Origin: VRUE01 sp963715625
Lineage (GTDB): Bacteria; Actinomycetota; Thermoleophilia; Solirubrobacterales; 70-9
Assembly: GCA_963715625.1 (NCBI GenBank)
Contig: OY970260.1
Span: 496,001-560,000, forward strand
Direction: 5' to 3'
DNA length: 64,000 nucleotides
Shown: piece by piece, positions 31,721 through 40,676 of the stretch
Layout: every line of letters begins with the position of its first letter
Position numbering within the stretch: the stretch's first letter is position 1
Translations under genes and position numbers: made by a program
Notes under the pieces: model-generated
Databases searched by the model: none
What the model was told of the DNA's origin: nothing
The model's input: only the letters and a program-made list of their open reading frames with translations

Positions 31721-33502
31721 ATGGAGCGGGGAACCAAATCGGCCACGCTCGCGGACCTGCTGCCGCTCTCCGCGAAGCTCTACGGCGACGCCCCCGCGGT
31801 CTGCTTCAAGCAGGGCGGCGAGTGGGTCAAGCGCAGCTTCGACGACGTCCAGGAGGCCGTCCGCTCACTCTCGCTCGGCCTGATCGACCTCGGCGTCGGC
31901 AAGGGCGACAAGGTCTCGATCCTCGCCAACACCCGTCCCGAATGGACCTACGTCGATTTCGCCGCGCTCTCCGCCGGTGCCGTGGTAGTGCCGATCTACC
32001 AGACCAACTCGCCCGAGGAGTGCCAGTACGTGCTGGAGAACTCCGACGCGAAGGTCGTCGTGGTAGAGGACGAGGAGCAGATGGAGAAGATCCGCGAGGT
32101 CCGCGATCGCCTGCCCCTGCTCGAGCACGTCGTGCGCATGACCGGCTCCAGCGACGACGCGATCTCGCTCGAGGACCTGGCCGCCCGCGGCGCCGCCCGC
32201 GAGGCCTCCGAGTGGGAGGCGCGCTGGAAGTCGGTCACGCCGGAGGACATCTGCACCTTCATCTACACGTCCGGCACGACCGGCCCGCCCAAGGGCTGCA
32301 TCATCAGCCACGGCAACTACCGCGCGATGCTGGACATGGTCCAGGAGAACAGCGTGATCGAGGGAGAAGACGTCACCTACCTCTACCTCCCCCTCGCCCA
32401 CTCCTTCGCCCTGCTGATCCAGCTCGGCAGCTTCGACCTGGGGGCGACGCTCGCCTACTGGGAGCGCGACCCGCTGAAGATCCTGCCCAACCTGGCCGAG
32501 CTGAAGCCGACCTACTTCCCCTCGGTGCCGAGGATCTTCGAGAAGATCTACACCGCCGCGACCAGCGGCATCGAGAAAGAGGGCGGGCTGAAAAAGGCGA
32601 TCTTCGACTGGGCGATCGCGACCGGCAAGAAGGTGCGCGCGCTCGAGCGCTCCGGCGGCAAGCCGGGCTTCCTGCTGCGCAAGCGCTACGAGTTCGCCGA
32701 CAAGCGGGTGCTCTCCAAGATCCGCGGCCTCTTCGGCGGCAACCTGCGACTCGCGGTCTCCGGCGCCGCCCCGATCAACCCCGAGATCCTGCGCTTCTTC
32801 GACGCCGCCGGGGTGCTGGTGCTGGAGGGCTGGGGGATGACCGAGACCTCAACCGCGGCAACGATCTCCACGCCCGAGGATTTCAGGATTGGCTCGATCG
32901 GCAAACCGTTCCCCGGCTGCGAGGTGAAGATCGCCAAGGACGGCGAGATCCTGGTCAAGGGCCCCAACGTCTTCCAGGGCTACTACAAGAACGAGGAGGC
33001 GACCCGCGAGACCCTCGTCGACGGCTGGCTGCACACCGGCGATATCGGCGAGGTCGACGTGGACGGCTTCATCAAGATCACCGGCCGCAAGAAGGACATC
33101 ATCATCACCGCGGGCGGCAAGAACATCACCCCGGCCAACCTCGAGAACGAGATCAAGCAGCACCCGCTGGTCTCCCAGTGCGTCGTCGTCGGCGACCGCA
33201 AGCCCTACCTGGTCGCCCTCGTCACCCTCGACCCCGAAGAAGCGGCGGCCTACGCGAAGGAGCACGGCCTGCCCGAGGACCCCGAGCAGCTGGCGGCCAA
33301 CGCCGGCGTGCGCCAGGCGATCGAAAACCACGTCGCCACGATCAACGAGAAGTTCGCCCGGGTCGAGCAGGTGAAGAAGATCGCGATCCTCCCCCACGAC
33401 CTCTCGCAGAAAGACGGCGAGCTGACCCCGACGCTGAAGGTCAAGCGCGCCGTCGTCACGACCAAGCACGAGCGCGAGATCGAGCAGCTCTACGCGAGCT
33501 AG
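31721..33502 (+). CDS. fadD: long-chain fatty-acid-CoA ligase
   Basis: AMP-forming acyl-CoA synthetase of 593 residues, producing acyl-CoA from fatty acid, ATP and CoA. The AMP-binding motif is YTSGTTGPPKG. LEGWGMTETSTAATIS is the A5 region, and GRKKDIIITAGGKNITPANLE the hinge and A8 region. The length and the LRLAVSGAAPINPEI block match the FadD/long-chain group. No Shine-Dalgarno; TAGACT about 15 bases ahead suggests a leaderless start. Confidence 0.92.
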   Translation: MERGTKSATLADLLPLSAKLYGDAPAVCFKQGGEWVKRSFDDVQEAVRSLSLGLIDLGVGKGDKVSILANTRPEWTYVDFAALSAGAVVVPIYQTNSPEECQYVLENSDAKVVVVEDEEQMEKIREVRDRLPLLEHVVRMTGSSDDAISLEDLAARGAAREASEWEARWKSVTPEDICTFIYTSGTTGPPKGCIISHGNYRAMLDMVQENSVIEGEDVTYLYLPLAHSFALLIQLGSFDLGATLAYWERDPLKILPNLAELKPTYFPSVPRIFEKIYTAATSGIEKEGGLKKAIFDWAIATGKKVRALERSGGKPGFLLRKRYEFADKRVLSKIRGLFGGNLRLAVSGAAPINPEILRFFDAAGVLVLEGWGMTETSTAATISTPEDFRIGSIGKPFPGCEVKIAKDGEILVKGPNVFQGYYKNEEATRETLVDGWLHTGDIGEVDVDGFIKITGRKKDIIITAGGKNITPANLENEIKQHPLVSQCVVVGDRKPYLVALVTLDPEEAAAYAKEHGLPEDPEQLAANAGVRQAIENHVATINEKFARVEQVKKIAILPHDLSQKDGELTPTLKVKRAVVTTKHEREIEQLYAS

Positions 33503-33515
33503 CGGTTGTCCAGAT

Positions 33516-33663
33516 GGGTCGGGTGGGTCTCTGGGCGAATTGACGTCGCACGCGCGCTCTGCGCGCTTAGCGACAATTTGAGTGCGCGGGCTACGCCCGC
33601 GCTGAGAACCACGAGTGCAGCGGCCGCCTTCGGCGACATTCGACCAGAGGGCCAATCGACCCC
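33516..33663 (-). repeat. 148-bp element (family 3, copy a)
   Basis: Its core is the reverse complement of copy b: both contain GTCGCACGCGCGC, GCGCGCTTAGCGACAAT and GCCGCCTTCGGCGACATTC when aligned. The outer arms (33516-33541 and 33638-33663) still match in about 20 of 26 positions. This copy looks older and less perfect than copy b. Confidence 0.8.
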
Positions 33664-33770
33664 TCCCAGCAAACGCAAGCTCCGACTCCAAGCTTGGGCG
33701 AGTGTCATCTCGGAAGCTTGAGGTAAGCCCCTGCTGCGACCAGCTCGGCTTCCTACGCTCCGAGCTGTAT

Positions 33771-33917
33771 GGAGGGCCGGTACCCCTTTCTGGGAATGTC
33801 GCCGAAGGCGGCAGCGCAGGTGTGTTCTGGGCGCGGCGCAGCCGCGCTCTCAGATTGTCGCTAAGCGCGCAAAGCGCGCGTGCGACATCAATTCCCAGAA
33901 AGGGGTACCGGCCCTCC
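33771..33917 (+). repeat. 147-bp element (family 3, copy b)
   Basis: Outer arms of 27 bp are perfect inverse complements (33771-33797 and 33891-33917; they contain GGAGGGCCGGTACCCC). The core has three local hairpins, including GCGCGGC-GCA-GCCGCGC and GCGCGC-AAA-GCGCGC. The core matches copy a, but the arms have different sequence. Confidence 0.85.
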
Positions 33918-33931
33918 CCTCCACCTGGGGA

Positions 33932-35179
33932 CTACGACGCCTCGCCGGACTGGCGCAGGAGGGTCGAGGTGGTCTGCTCGAGGACGCGGCGCCAGGCGGA
34001 CGTCTGCTCGGGCTCCTCTTCGGAGGCGCGTTCGACGACGCGGCTGACTCGGTGGCCGGATATCTCCAGGCCGTGGCGGTCGGCGATCTCCTTGTAGCGG
34101 TCGTAGTCCTTGGCGAGGGCCGCGGTGACCGATTCGAAGCCGTGGCGGGCGATCTTCAGCCGCCGCGAGTAGTCCATGATCGGCGTCCCGAACATCAGCT
34201 CGTCGTTGGGCTCGGGCTCGACCAGGATGATGTCGACCCCGGGATAGCGCTCCTGCCACATCTCAACCGCCTGGTGCAGGCGGGCGTGGGCGATCAGGCG
34301 GAAGGTCTGGTTGGCGATCGCCGGCAGGCCCATGTCGGAGACCCTCCGAACACGGGTGCCGAACACGGTCGGGATGGTCTTCTCGAAGTCGTTGACGAAG
34401 GGAACGAGGGGGTTCACGACGACGATGAACTTGGCGCCCTTTTCGACCGCGATGTTGACGTTCGTGGTCGAGCGGACTCCACCGTCGATCAGCTGGCGGC
34501 CCTTCAGGTCGACGGGCTTGTAGACGATCGGCAGCGCGGTCGAGCACTGGATCGCCTTCGAGATCGGCACGTCGTTCCAGCCCTCCTCGCCGAAGACGAT
34601 CCGCTCGCAGGTGTCGAGGTCGGTGGCGGTCAGGTAGAGCTCTTTGTCGAGCAGGCGGAAGTCGTCGAGGCGGCCCTCTTCGGCGAGCGCCCCCTCGACG
34701 TAGTCCGCTACGCCGCGGTTGGAGTAGAAGCCCGTCGGCAGCGCCTCCGCAAGCCCGACGCCGACGTCGATCGCCGAGAAGTCGCCCATCCGCGCGAGGC
34801 TGCGCATCAACTCCAGCGTGCGCAGCGGCAGCATCGCGGCCTTCTGCATGAAGCCCAGGTAGTTGGGCTTGAGCACCTTGTCGAGATTGAGGTCCTCGAG
34901 CTCCGAGGGGATGCGCCGGTTGATCACCTGCATCATCTCGTCGGGGGTGACGCCGTTGGCGAGCATCCCCGCGACGAAGGAGCCGGCGCTGGTGCCGACG
35001 AAGACGTCGAAGTTGTTGATCGTGCTGTTGACCGCGAGCAGGTCGAGGGCACGCAGGGCGCCGATCTCGTAGACCCCCCCGGTGAAGCCGCCGCCGCCGA
35101 GGACCAGGGCCGTCTTCGATGGGCGTTTGCGGGAGCGGCGCCGTCGCGGCTGCGACTCGATGTCCACAACTTTGCCCAT
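33932..35179 (-). CDS. patatin-like phospholipase
   Basis: Serine acyl-hydrolase of 415 residues. The oxyanion loop is LVLGGGGFTGGVYEIGAL, the nucleophile elbow GTSAG, and the catalytic aspartate in LIDGGVRS. It should release fatty acids from membrane lipids. A basic stretch (RRRRSRKR) near the N-terminus may bind membrane. ATG 35179 is used because the -10 box lies directly before it; ATG 35185 is the alternative. It is divergent from the carboxypeptidase gene with about 20 bases between them. Confidence 0.87.
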   Translation of the reverse strand: MGKVVDIESQPRRRRSRKRPSKTALVLGGGGFTGGVYEIGALRALDLLAVNSTINNFDVFVGTSAGSFVAGMLANGVTPDEMMQVINRRIPSELEDLNLDKVLKPNYLGFMQKAAMLPLRTLELMRSLARMGDFSAIDVGVGLAEALPTGFYSNRGVADYVEGALAEEGRLDDFRLLDKELYLTATDLDTCERIVFGEEGWNDVPISKAIQCSTALPIVYKPVDLKGRQLIDGGVRSTTNVNIAVEKGAKFIVVVNPLVPFVNDFEKTIPTVFGTRVRRVSDMGLPAIANQTFRLIAHARLHQAVEMWQERYPGVDIILVEPEPNDELMFGTPIMDYSRRLKIARHGFESVTAALAKDYDRYKEIADRHGLEISGHRVSRVVERASEEEPEQTSAWRRVLEQTTSTLLRQSGEAS

Positions 35180-35186
35180 AAACATG

Positions 35187-35193
35187 CATTATC
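35187..35193. promoter_or_regulatory. overlapping bidirectional -10 element
   Basis: CATTATC is read as CATTAT for the plus-strand gene (start 35201) and as GATAAT for the minus-strand gene (start 35179). Both predicted transcription starts fall at or next to the start codons, and neither gene has a Shine-Dalgarno. CTCACTCAGTGAG (35194-35206) is a small palindrome over the plus-strand start codon. Confidence 0.45.
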
Positions 35194-35200
35194 TCACTCA

Positions 35201-36457
35201 GTGAGGCGAACCCCGGCATTCATTGCCGCGATTTGCGGTGGCCTGCTTGCTGTCTTTCTCGTTGCGGCAGCCACACAGGCGGGCGCCGCGGAGCTGCGCT
35301 GCTCGGCCCTGCAGAACCGTCTCGTGCGCGGCGGAGGCAGCGCCAGCGGGCTCTTTGTCATCGACGGCGAGACCGGCCGGCCGCTCTGCGCCCGCGCGGC
35401 CAAGCGCCCGCGACCGCTCGCATCGAACATGAAGCTGTTCACCACGGCGACCGCGCTCGGCCGCTTCGGCTCGCAGGCCCGGCTCTCCACCGGGGTCCTG
35501 AGCGAAGGGGAGATCGATGCGAACGGCGTGCTGCACGGGAGCCTCTACCTGAAGGGCGGCGGCGACCCGGCTCTGGGAACACCCGGGTTCTACGGCCGCT
35601 TCCTAGGCGGGCTGGGCACGAACCTCTTCGCGCTGAAGCGACAACTGCGCCAGGCCGGCCTGCGCGCCGTCACCGGTCGCTTCTACGCGGACGACACCGT
35701 CTTCGACCGGCTCCGCGGGGTCGCGGACTCCGGCTACGCGACCAGCCCCTACATCGGCCCCCTCTCCGGGCTCTCGCTCAACTCCGGCTACAGCAGCTCC
35801 AGCGGCTCCAGCTTCGCCTCCGACCCGGCCAAGGTCGCAGCCCGCAAGCTCTCCCGGGCGCTGCGCGGAGCCGGCGTGGAGATCCCAACCGCGATTGCAC
35901 TCGGGGCCACGCCGAGCAGCGCCGAGACCCTGGCCGTCGTCCACTCGCCGAGCATCGAGCTGCTGGCCGAGGCCACGAACGTGCCCTCGAACAACTTCTT
36001 CGCCGAGATGCTGATCAAGGGGATCGGCGCCCGCTTCGGCGCGGCCGGCAGCACCGCCGCCGGGGCCGCCGTGGTCGAGAGCTTCGCCCGCGCTCGCGGG
36101 GCTGCCCTGCGCGCGGTCGACGGCTCGGGGCTCACCCGCTCCAGCGCCTCCTCGCCCGCGGCCGTGGTTCGCTTCCTGCGCGCGGTCCACGACGAGGAGA
36201 TCGGCGACGACTTCGTCCAGTCGCTCGCCCTCGCCGGCCGCGAGGGCACCGTCGCCGACCGCATGCACGGCACGGCGGCCTACGGCCGCTGCCGGACCAA
36301 GACCGGCACCCTGACCGGGGTCAGCAACCTCTCCGGCTACTGCTTCAACCGCAGCGGCAAGCTGGCGATCTTCTCGATCCTGATGGGAAGCGTCCGCGAC
36401 CTCGGCCTAGCCCACGTCGAGCAGGACCAGATCGCCGCCGAAATCGCCGGCTACTGA
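35201..36457 (+). CDS. dacB: D-alanyl-D-alanine carboxypeptidase/endopeptidase (PBP4, S13)
   Basis: Exported penicillin-binding protein of 418 residues that trims peptidoglycan peptides. An N-terminal membrane/signal segment (FIAAICGGLLAVFLVAAATQ) is followed by the SXXK motif in ASNMKLFTTATAL, the SXN motif in VPSNNFFAEML and KTG in CRTKTGTLTG. GGGDPALGTP is an S13 hallmark. GTG 35201 gives a clean signal peptide. Its last 7 bases overlap the small membrane gene on the other strand. Confidence 0.88.
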   Translation: MRRTPAFIAAICGGLLAVFLVAAATQAGAAELRCSALQNRLVRGGGSASGLFVIDGETGRPLCARAAKRPRPLASNMKLFTTATALGRFGSQARLSTGVLSEGEIDANGVLHGSLYLKGGGDPALGTPGFYGRFLGGLGTNLFALKRQLRQAGLRAVTGRFYADDTVFDRLRGVADSGYATSPYIGPLSGLSLNSGYSSSSGSSFASDPAKVAARKLSRALRGAGVEIPTAIALGATPSSAETLAVVHSPSIELLAEATNVPSNNFFAEMLIKGIGARFGAAGSTAAGAAVVESFARARGAALRAVDGSGLTRSSASSPAAVVRFLRAVHDEEIGDDFVQSLALAGREGTVADRMHGTAAYGRCRTKTGTLTGVSNLSGYCFNRSGKLAIFSILMGSVRDLGLAHVEQDQIAAEIAGY

Positions 36458-36642
36458 GGGTCTCGCCCTCGGCGTTTCGCTGCCCGACCCTCGAGGAACA
36501 GGGCAACCCCCAACCCGATGAATGCTCCGACCATCGCGGCAGCCTGCATCGCCGCTTCAGAGTGCCTGAAGACCAGCACCGCCATCACCATGAGTACCGC
36601 CCCTACAGCGATACCTATGTTTCCGTAGCGAACCCACCACAT
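36451..36642 (-). CDS. small two-helix membrane protein
   Basis: A 63-residue hydrophobic protein with two membrane segments (IGIAVGAVLMVMAVLVF and MVGAFIGLGVALFLE) and a basic tail (GRAAKRRGRDPQ). No family recognised. ATG 36642 is preferred to an upstream TTG because AAGGGG lies eight bases before it. It lies 22 bases behind another tiny membrane gene on the same strand, so the two form a pair. Confidence 0.6.
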   Translation of the reverse strand: MWWVRYGNIGIAVGAVLMVMAVLVFRHSEAAMQAAAMVGAFIGLGVALFLEGRAAKRRGRDPQ

Positions 36643-36664
36643 GTTCGATCCCCTTGCAGACAAT

Positions 36665-36844
36665 TCATTTCAGACCAGCGTAGCCCACACCGGTTGTCGC
36701 TTCCTCCTCGACGCTCCGCCTTGATCGCCCCAAGCCGAGACTCACAACTCCAGCCGCGACCCCGAAGACGACGACACCAGCTCCGACAGCCGTCGCGGCC
36801 GTCTCCAGCGTGGTCGTCAACGGTCCGATCTGGGCGAGCGCCAT
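36665..36844 (-). CDS. small membrane protein, 59 residues
   Basis: Very short gene. The protein has one clear membrane segment (TAVGAGVVVFGVAAGVVSLGLG) followed by a basic turn and a polar tail ending GVGYAGLK. The start is ATG 36844; the stop TGA at 36665-36667 lies 22 bases before the next gene. Pilin-like, holin-like or secretion-accessory roles are possible but unsupported. The open frame fits the composition of its neighbour. Confidence 0.5.
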   Translation of the reverse strand: MALAQIGPLTTTLETAATAVGAGVVVFGVAAGVVSLGLGRSRRSVEEEATTGVGYAGLK

Positions 36845-36930
36845 GCGACGACCCTGACGGCAATCGATTCACGCGTGGCGCACAAGTGCGCCGAAATCGA
36901 AGCTTCTTCGAGCAGAGACCCGCCGCTTGA

Positions 36931-37029
36931 GCGGCGGAGCGGGGGTGCCTCCCGAACTGGCGGATACTCAAAGAGGCGCGCTCATTAGCGCGCCTCTTGT
37001 CAGGGCGGGAGGCACCCCCGCTCCGCCGC
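36931..37029 (+). repeat. 99-bp element with conserved internal strands (family 2, copy 1)
   Basis: Outer arms of 24 bp are perfect (36931-36954, 37006-37029). The conserved unpaired strands are AACTGGCGGATACTCA (36955-36970) and GTCAGGG (36999-37005). Inner stem AAGAGGCGCGCT/AGCGCGCCTCTT (36971-36982, 36987-36998). It sits between the divergent small membrane gene pair and surE. Only the unpaired strands and the innermost CTCCCG/CGCGCT are shared with copy 2. Confidence 0.9.
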
Positions 37030-37044
37030 CTAGAATCGACGTTC

Positions 37045-37854
37045 ATGCGAGTCCTCCTCACCAACGACGACGGGATCACGGCCCCTGGCCTGCAGGCAGC
37101 CCGCCGCGCGCTGCGCGAGATCGACGGCGTCGAGGTCGACGTGATCGCGCCCGACTCCAACCGCAGCGCCACCGCGCGCAGCATCACGACGCGCTCGCCG
37201 CTGACCGTCGAGGAGGTCGAGTTCGGCGACGGCGATGTCGGCTACGCCACCGACGGCACCCCGGTCGATTGCGTCCGCTTCGCCGAGCTGGGCCTGGTCG
37301 GCCACCGGCCCGACCTGATCGTCTCCGGCATCAACCATGGCGCCAACCTCGGCGACGACATCACCTACTCGGGAACCGTCGCAGCTGCGTTCGAGGGGAT
37401 CGTCCTCGGCATCCCCGCCCTCGCCGTATCTCAGCAGTCCTCCGGCGGCGGCATGGGCTACGTCAGCGGCCGCTTCGACTTCGGCGCCGCCGCCCCCTTC
37501 GCGGCCGAGCTGGTGCGGCGCCTGATCGCCGAGCCGATGCCGGAGGCGACGCTGATCAACGTCAACTGCCCCGCGGGCGAGCCGCAGGGCATCGAGGTGA
37601 CCAAGCTCGGCAAACGGATCTACAACGACGAGCTGAAGCTGGTGGGCGAGGAGGGCGGCAGGCGCCACTACGAGATCTACGGCTGGCAGCCCGGCTACGA
37701 GGAGATCGAGGGCACCGACCTCAACGCCGTCGCGCAGGGGCGGATCTCGGTCACGCCGGTCCACTTCGACCTCACCGACCACGGCGGCCTCGAGAAGCTG
37801 CGCGGCTGGAAGTTCGAGGAGATGCTGGCTGCGAGCGCCCCCACATCGGTGTGA
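37045..37854 (+). CDS. surE: 5'-nucleotidase SurE
   Basis: Metal-dependent nucleotidase/stationary-phase survival protein of 269 residues. LLTNDDGITAPGLQAARRAL gives the aspartate pair that binds metal. APDSNRSATARSIT and VSGINHGANLGDDITYSGTVAAAFEG are the other active-site blocks. ATG 37045 follows TAGAAT by eight bases with no Shine-Dalgarno, so it may be leaderless. GTGA overlap with ligA. Confidence 0.93.
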   Translation: MRVLLTNDDGITAPGLQAARRALREIDGVEVDVIAPDSNRSATARSITTRSPLTVEEVEFGDGDVGYATDGTPVDCVRFAELGLVGHRPDLIVSGINHGANLGDDITYSGTVAAAFEGIVLGIPALAVSQQSSGGGMGYVSGRFDFGAAAPFAAELVRRLIAEPMPEATLINVNCPAGEPQGIEVTKLGKRIYNDELKLVGEEGGRRHYEIYGWQPGYEEIEGTDLNAVAQGRISVTPVHFDLTDHGGLEKLRGWKFEEMLAASAPTSV

Positions 37855-39887
37855 GCGGGTCAGGGCCCGAGCGGCGCGCCGCCGAGCTGCGGCAGGAGCT
37901 GGCGGAGCACAACCGCCGCTACTACGTCCTCGACGACCCGGTGATCGACGACGACGCATACGACGCGCTCCTGGACGAGCTGCGCGCGATCGAGGCCGAC
38001 CACCCGGAGCTGCGCACGCCCGACTCGCCGACGCAGCGCGTGGGCGCGCCGCCGCTCGAGCGCTTCGAGCAGGTCGAGCACGCCGAGCCGATGCTCTCGC
38101 TCGCCAACGCCCGCAACGAGGAGGAGCTGCGCGCCTGGGAGACCCGCATCCGCAACCACCTCAAGCGACTCGACATCAGCGCCGCCGAGTTCAGCTACAC
38201 GAGCGAGCCGAAGATCGACGGGCTGGCGATCTCGCTCACCTACGAGAACGGCGTCCTGGTCCGCGGCGCGACCCGCGGCGACGGCAGGGTCGGCGAGGAC
38301 GTGACCCGGAACCTGCGCACGATCGGGGCGATCCCGCTGCGGATCGAGGACGCGCCGGCGCTGGTCGAGGTGCGCGGGGAGGTCTACCTGCCGATCGCCG
38401 ACTTCAAGGCGCTGAACGAGCGCCGGGCCGCCGCGGGCGAGCCCGCCTTCGCCAACCCCCGCAACTCCGCCGCGGGCTCGATCCGCCAGCTCGACCCGGC
38501 CCTGGCCGCCGAGCGCCCGCTCTCGATCTGGATCTACGGCACCGGCGCCGTCCGCGGCCTCGACCTCGCCACCCACAGCGAGGAGGTCGAGTGGCTGCGT
38601 GAGCGCGGCTTCAAGGTCAACCCCGACATCGCCCACCACCCTGGCATCGAGTCGGTGGTCGAGCGCTGCCGCTGGTGGGAGGAGCGTCGCGACGAGCTCG
38701 ACTACGAGATCGACGGCGTCGTCGTCAAGGTCGACGAGCGGGCGCTGTGGCGGGAGCTGGGCGTCGTCGGCCGCGAGCCGCGCTGGGCGATCGCCTGGAA
38801 GTTCGCGCCGACGACGGCGACGACGAAGCTGCTCGACGTGGTCTGGAACGTCGGCCGCACCGGCCACCTGGTGCCCTTCGCGATGCTGGAGCCGGTCCAC
38901 GTGGGCGGCGTCACCGTCTCCACGGCCACCCTGCACAACGAGGAGGATCTCGCTCGCAAGGACGTGCGCGTCGGCGACGACGTCGTCGTCATGCGCGCCG
39001 GGGACGTGATCCCGCAGGTCGTCGCCCCGCTCGTGCAGAGACGGCCGAAGGGAACCCGCAAGGTGAGGCCCCCGGAGGCGTGCCCGACCTGCGGCACACC
39101 GGTCGAGAAGCTCGGGGACGCCGTCTTCTCGATCTGCCCCAACCGCGCCGGCTGCCCCGGCCAGTCCTTCCAGCACGTCAAGCACTTCGTCAGCAAGGGC
39201 GCGATGGACATCGATGGCCTGGGCGAAGAGCTCGCGCTGAACTTCCTTCGCGATGGGTTGATCGAAGACGTCGCCGACATCTACGAGTTGAGCGAGGCCG
39301 ACCTCGTGGACCGGAAGGTTGGAGGAAAGAGCTTCAAAGAGAAATCGGCTCGCAATCTCCTCGGCGCGATAGACGCCTCGCGCTCGCGCCCCTTCAAACG
39401 CGTCCTCTACGCCCTCGGCCTGCCCGGCGTCGGCTACATCACCGCCGAGGCGCTGGCCGACCACTTCGGCTCGATCGATGCCCTGCACGCCGCCGACCCC
39501 GAGCAGATCGAGGAGGTCGAGGGCGTCGGCCCGATCACGGCCGTCCAGATCGCCGAGTCGCTCGCCGACGAGCCGACCTGGAAGCTGGTCGAGAAGCTGC
39601 GCGAGAAAGGTCTCCGCCTCGAGCAGGACGCCTCCGAACGGCGCCAGGCCGGCGGCCCCCTCGAAGGCAAGACCCTAGTCCTCACCGGCACCCTCCCCGA
39701 GCTGACCCGCGAGGAGGCCGGCGCGCTGATAAAGGCAGCCGGCGGCAAGGTGGTCAACTCGGTCTCAAAGAAAACCGACTTTGTCGTGGCCGGAGAGAAC
39801 CCCGGCTCCAAGCTGGCCAAGGCCGAAAAATACGAGACGACGATCCTCGATGAAGCGGGGCTACTGGCACTGCTCGAAGGCGGATAG
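37851..39887 (+). CDS. ligA: NAD-dependent DNA ligase
   Basis: Replicative DNA ligase of 678 residues. Domain Ia (HNRRYYVLDDPVIDDDAYD) and the adenylation site lysine in EPKIDGLAIS are followed by the OB fold, a four-cysteine zinc finger (CPTCGTP and CPNRAGCPG), helix-hairpin-helix repeats (VEGVGPITAVQIAESL) and a BRCT domain (GKTLVLTGTLPELTREEA). GTG 37851 overlaps the surE stop. All domains are present. Confidence 0.96.
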   Translation: MSGSGPERRAAELRQELAEHNRRYYVLDDPVIDDDAYDALLDELRAIEADHPELRTPDSPTQRVGAPPLERFEQVEHAEPMLSLANARNEEELRAWETRIRNHLKRLDISAAEFSYTSEPKIDGLAISLTYENGVLVRGATRGDGRVGEDVTRNLRTIGAIPLRIEDAPALVEVRGEVYLPIADFKALNERRAAAGEPAFANPRNSAAGSIRQLDPALAAERPLSIWIYGTGAVRGLDLATHSEEVEWLRERGFKVNPDIAHHPGIESVVERCRWWEERRDELDYEIDGVVVKVDERALWRELGVVGREPRWAIAWKFAPTTATTKLLDVVWNVGRTGHLVPFAMLEPVHVGGVTVSTATLHNEEDLARKDVRVGDDVVVMRAGDVIPQVVAPLVQRRPKGTRKVRPPEACPTCGTPVEKLGDAVFSICPNRAGCPGQSFQHVKHFVSKGAMDIDGLGEELALNFLRDGLIEDVADIYELSEADLVDRKVGGKSFKEKSARNLLGAIDASRSRPFKRVLYALGLPGVGYITAEALADHFGSIDALHAADPEQIEEVEGVGPITAVQIAESLADEPTWKLVEKLREKGLRLEQDASERRQAGGPLEGKTLVLTGTLPELTREEAGALIKAAGGKVVNSVSKKTDFVVAGENPGSKLAKAEKYETTILDEAGLLALLEGG

Positions 39888-39913
39888 CAGGGCACGAAGG
39901 CATACTGCGAGCC

Positions 39914-40654
39914 GTGCCGACGGTGAGGCTGGAGATCGAATACGACGGAGGTGAGTTTCGCGGCTGGGCAAGGCAGCCCGGGCTGCGAACGGTGCAGGGG
40001 GAGCTGGAGGCGGCGCTGGCGACTGTGCTGCGAGAAGAGGTGGAGCTGACGGTGGCGGGGCGAACGGACACAGGGGTGCACGCACTCGGACAGGTGGCGA
40101 GCTTCGAAACCGGCACCGAGATCCCAGCGGACCTGTCGCGAAGCCTGAACGGAGTCGGGCCCGACGACATCGCCGTCATCGCAGCTGCGCCCGTGGCGGA
40201 CGGATTCGATGCTCGCCGTGACGCCAAATCCCGCACCTACCGCTACCGGGTCCTGGCCCGCTCCAGCTCCAGCCCCTTCGAGCAGGGCCGCGCCCTCTGG
40301 TGGCCCCACAAGCTCGACCGCGCCGCCCTGGACGCCTGCGCCGCATCTCTGATCGGCACCCACGACTTCACAGCCTTCACCCCCACCCAAACCGACCACG
40401 TCCGCTTCGAGAGAGACATCCTCGCCTCGAGCTGGAGCGCCGAAGGCGACATCGCCACCTTCCGCATCACCGCCGACGCCTTCATGCGAAACATGGTCCG
40501 AGTCCTCGTAGGCACGATGCTGGAGGTCGCCTCAGGCCGCCGATCCCTCCCAGACTTCGAAGCTCTACTCAAAGGCGCCCCGCGATCCTCAGCAGGCGAC
40601 ACGGCTCCCCCGCACGGCTTGTACCTGGAGTCAGTCAGCTACGACCCCAGCTAA
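39914..40654 (+). CDS. truA: tRNA pseudouridine synthase A
   Basis: Modifies U38-40 of tRNA anticodon arms. The catalytic aspartate is in AGRTDTGVHALGQV. LEIEYDGGEFRGWARQPGLRTVQGELE is the conserved start, and FRITADAFMRNMVRVLVGTMLEV the late block. 246 residues. GTG start. In many genomes truA lies behind rplQ on the same strand; here it converges with rplQ, and a family 2 element lies between the two stops. Confidence 0.94.
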   Translation: MPTVRLEIEYDGGEFRGWARQPGLRTVQGELEAALATVLREEVELTVAGRTDTGVHALGQVASFETGTEIPADLSRSLNGVGPDDIAVIAAAPVADGFDARRDAKSRTYRYRVLARSSSSPFEQGRALWWPHKLDRAALDACAASLIGTHDFTAFTPTQTDHVRFERDILASSWSAEGDIATFRITADAFMRNMVRVLVGTMLEVASGRRSLPDFEALLKGAPRSSAGDTAPPHGLYLESVSYDPS

Positions 40655-40676
40655 CTATCGAGAGCCGACCTGGCAT

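Larger units (their letters stand above)
33503..33931. other. 429-bp non-coding gap with two inverted element copies
   Basis: No gene is seen. The gap holds family 3 element copies at 33516-33663 and 33771-33917 in opposite orientation. The 107 bases between them contain a CAGCTCGG/CCGAGCTG hairpin (near 33740-33766) and two AAGCTT sites. Short open frames across the gap follow the repeats and show no protein family. Confidence 0.75.
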
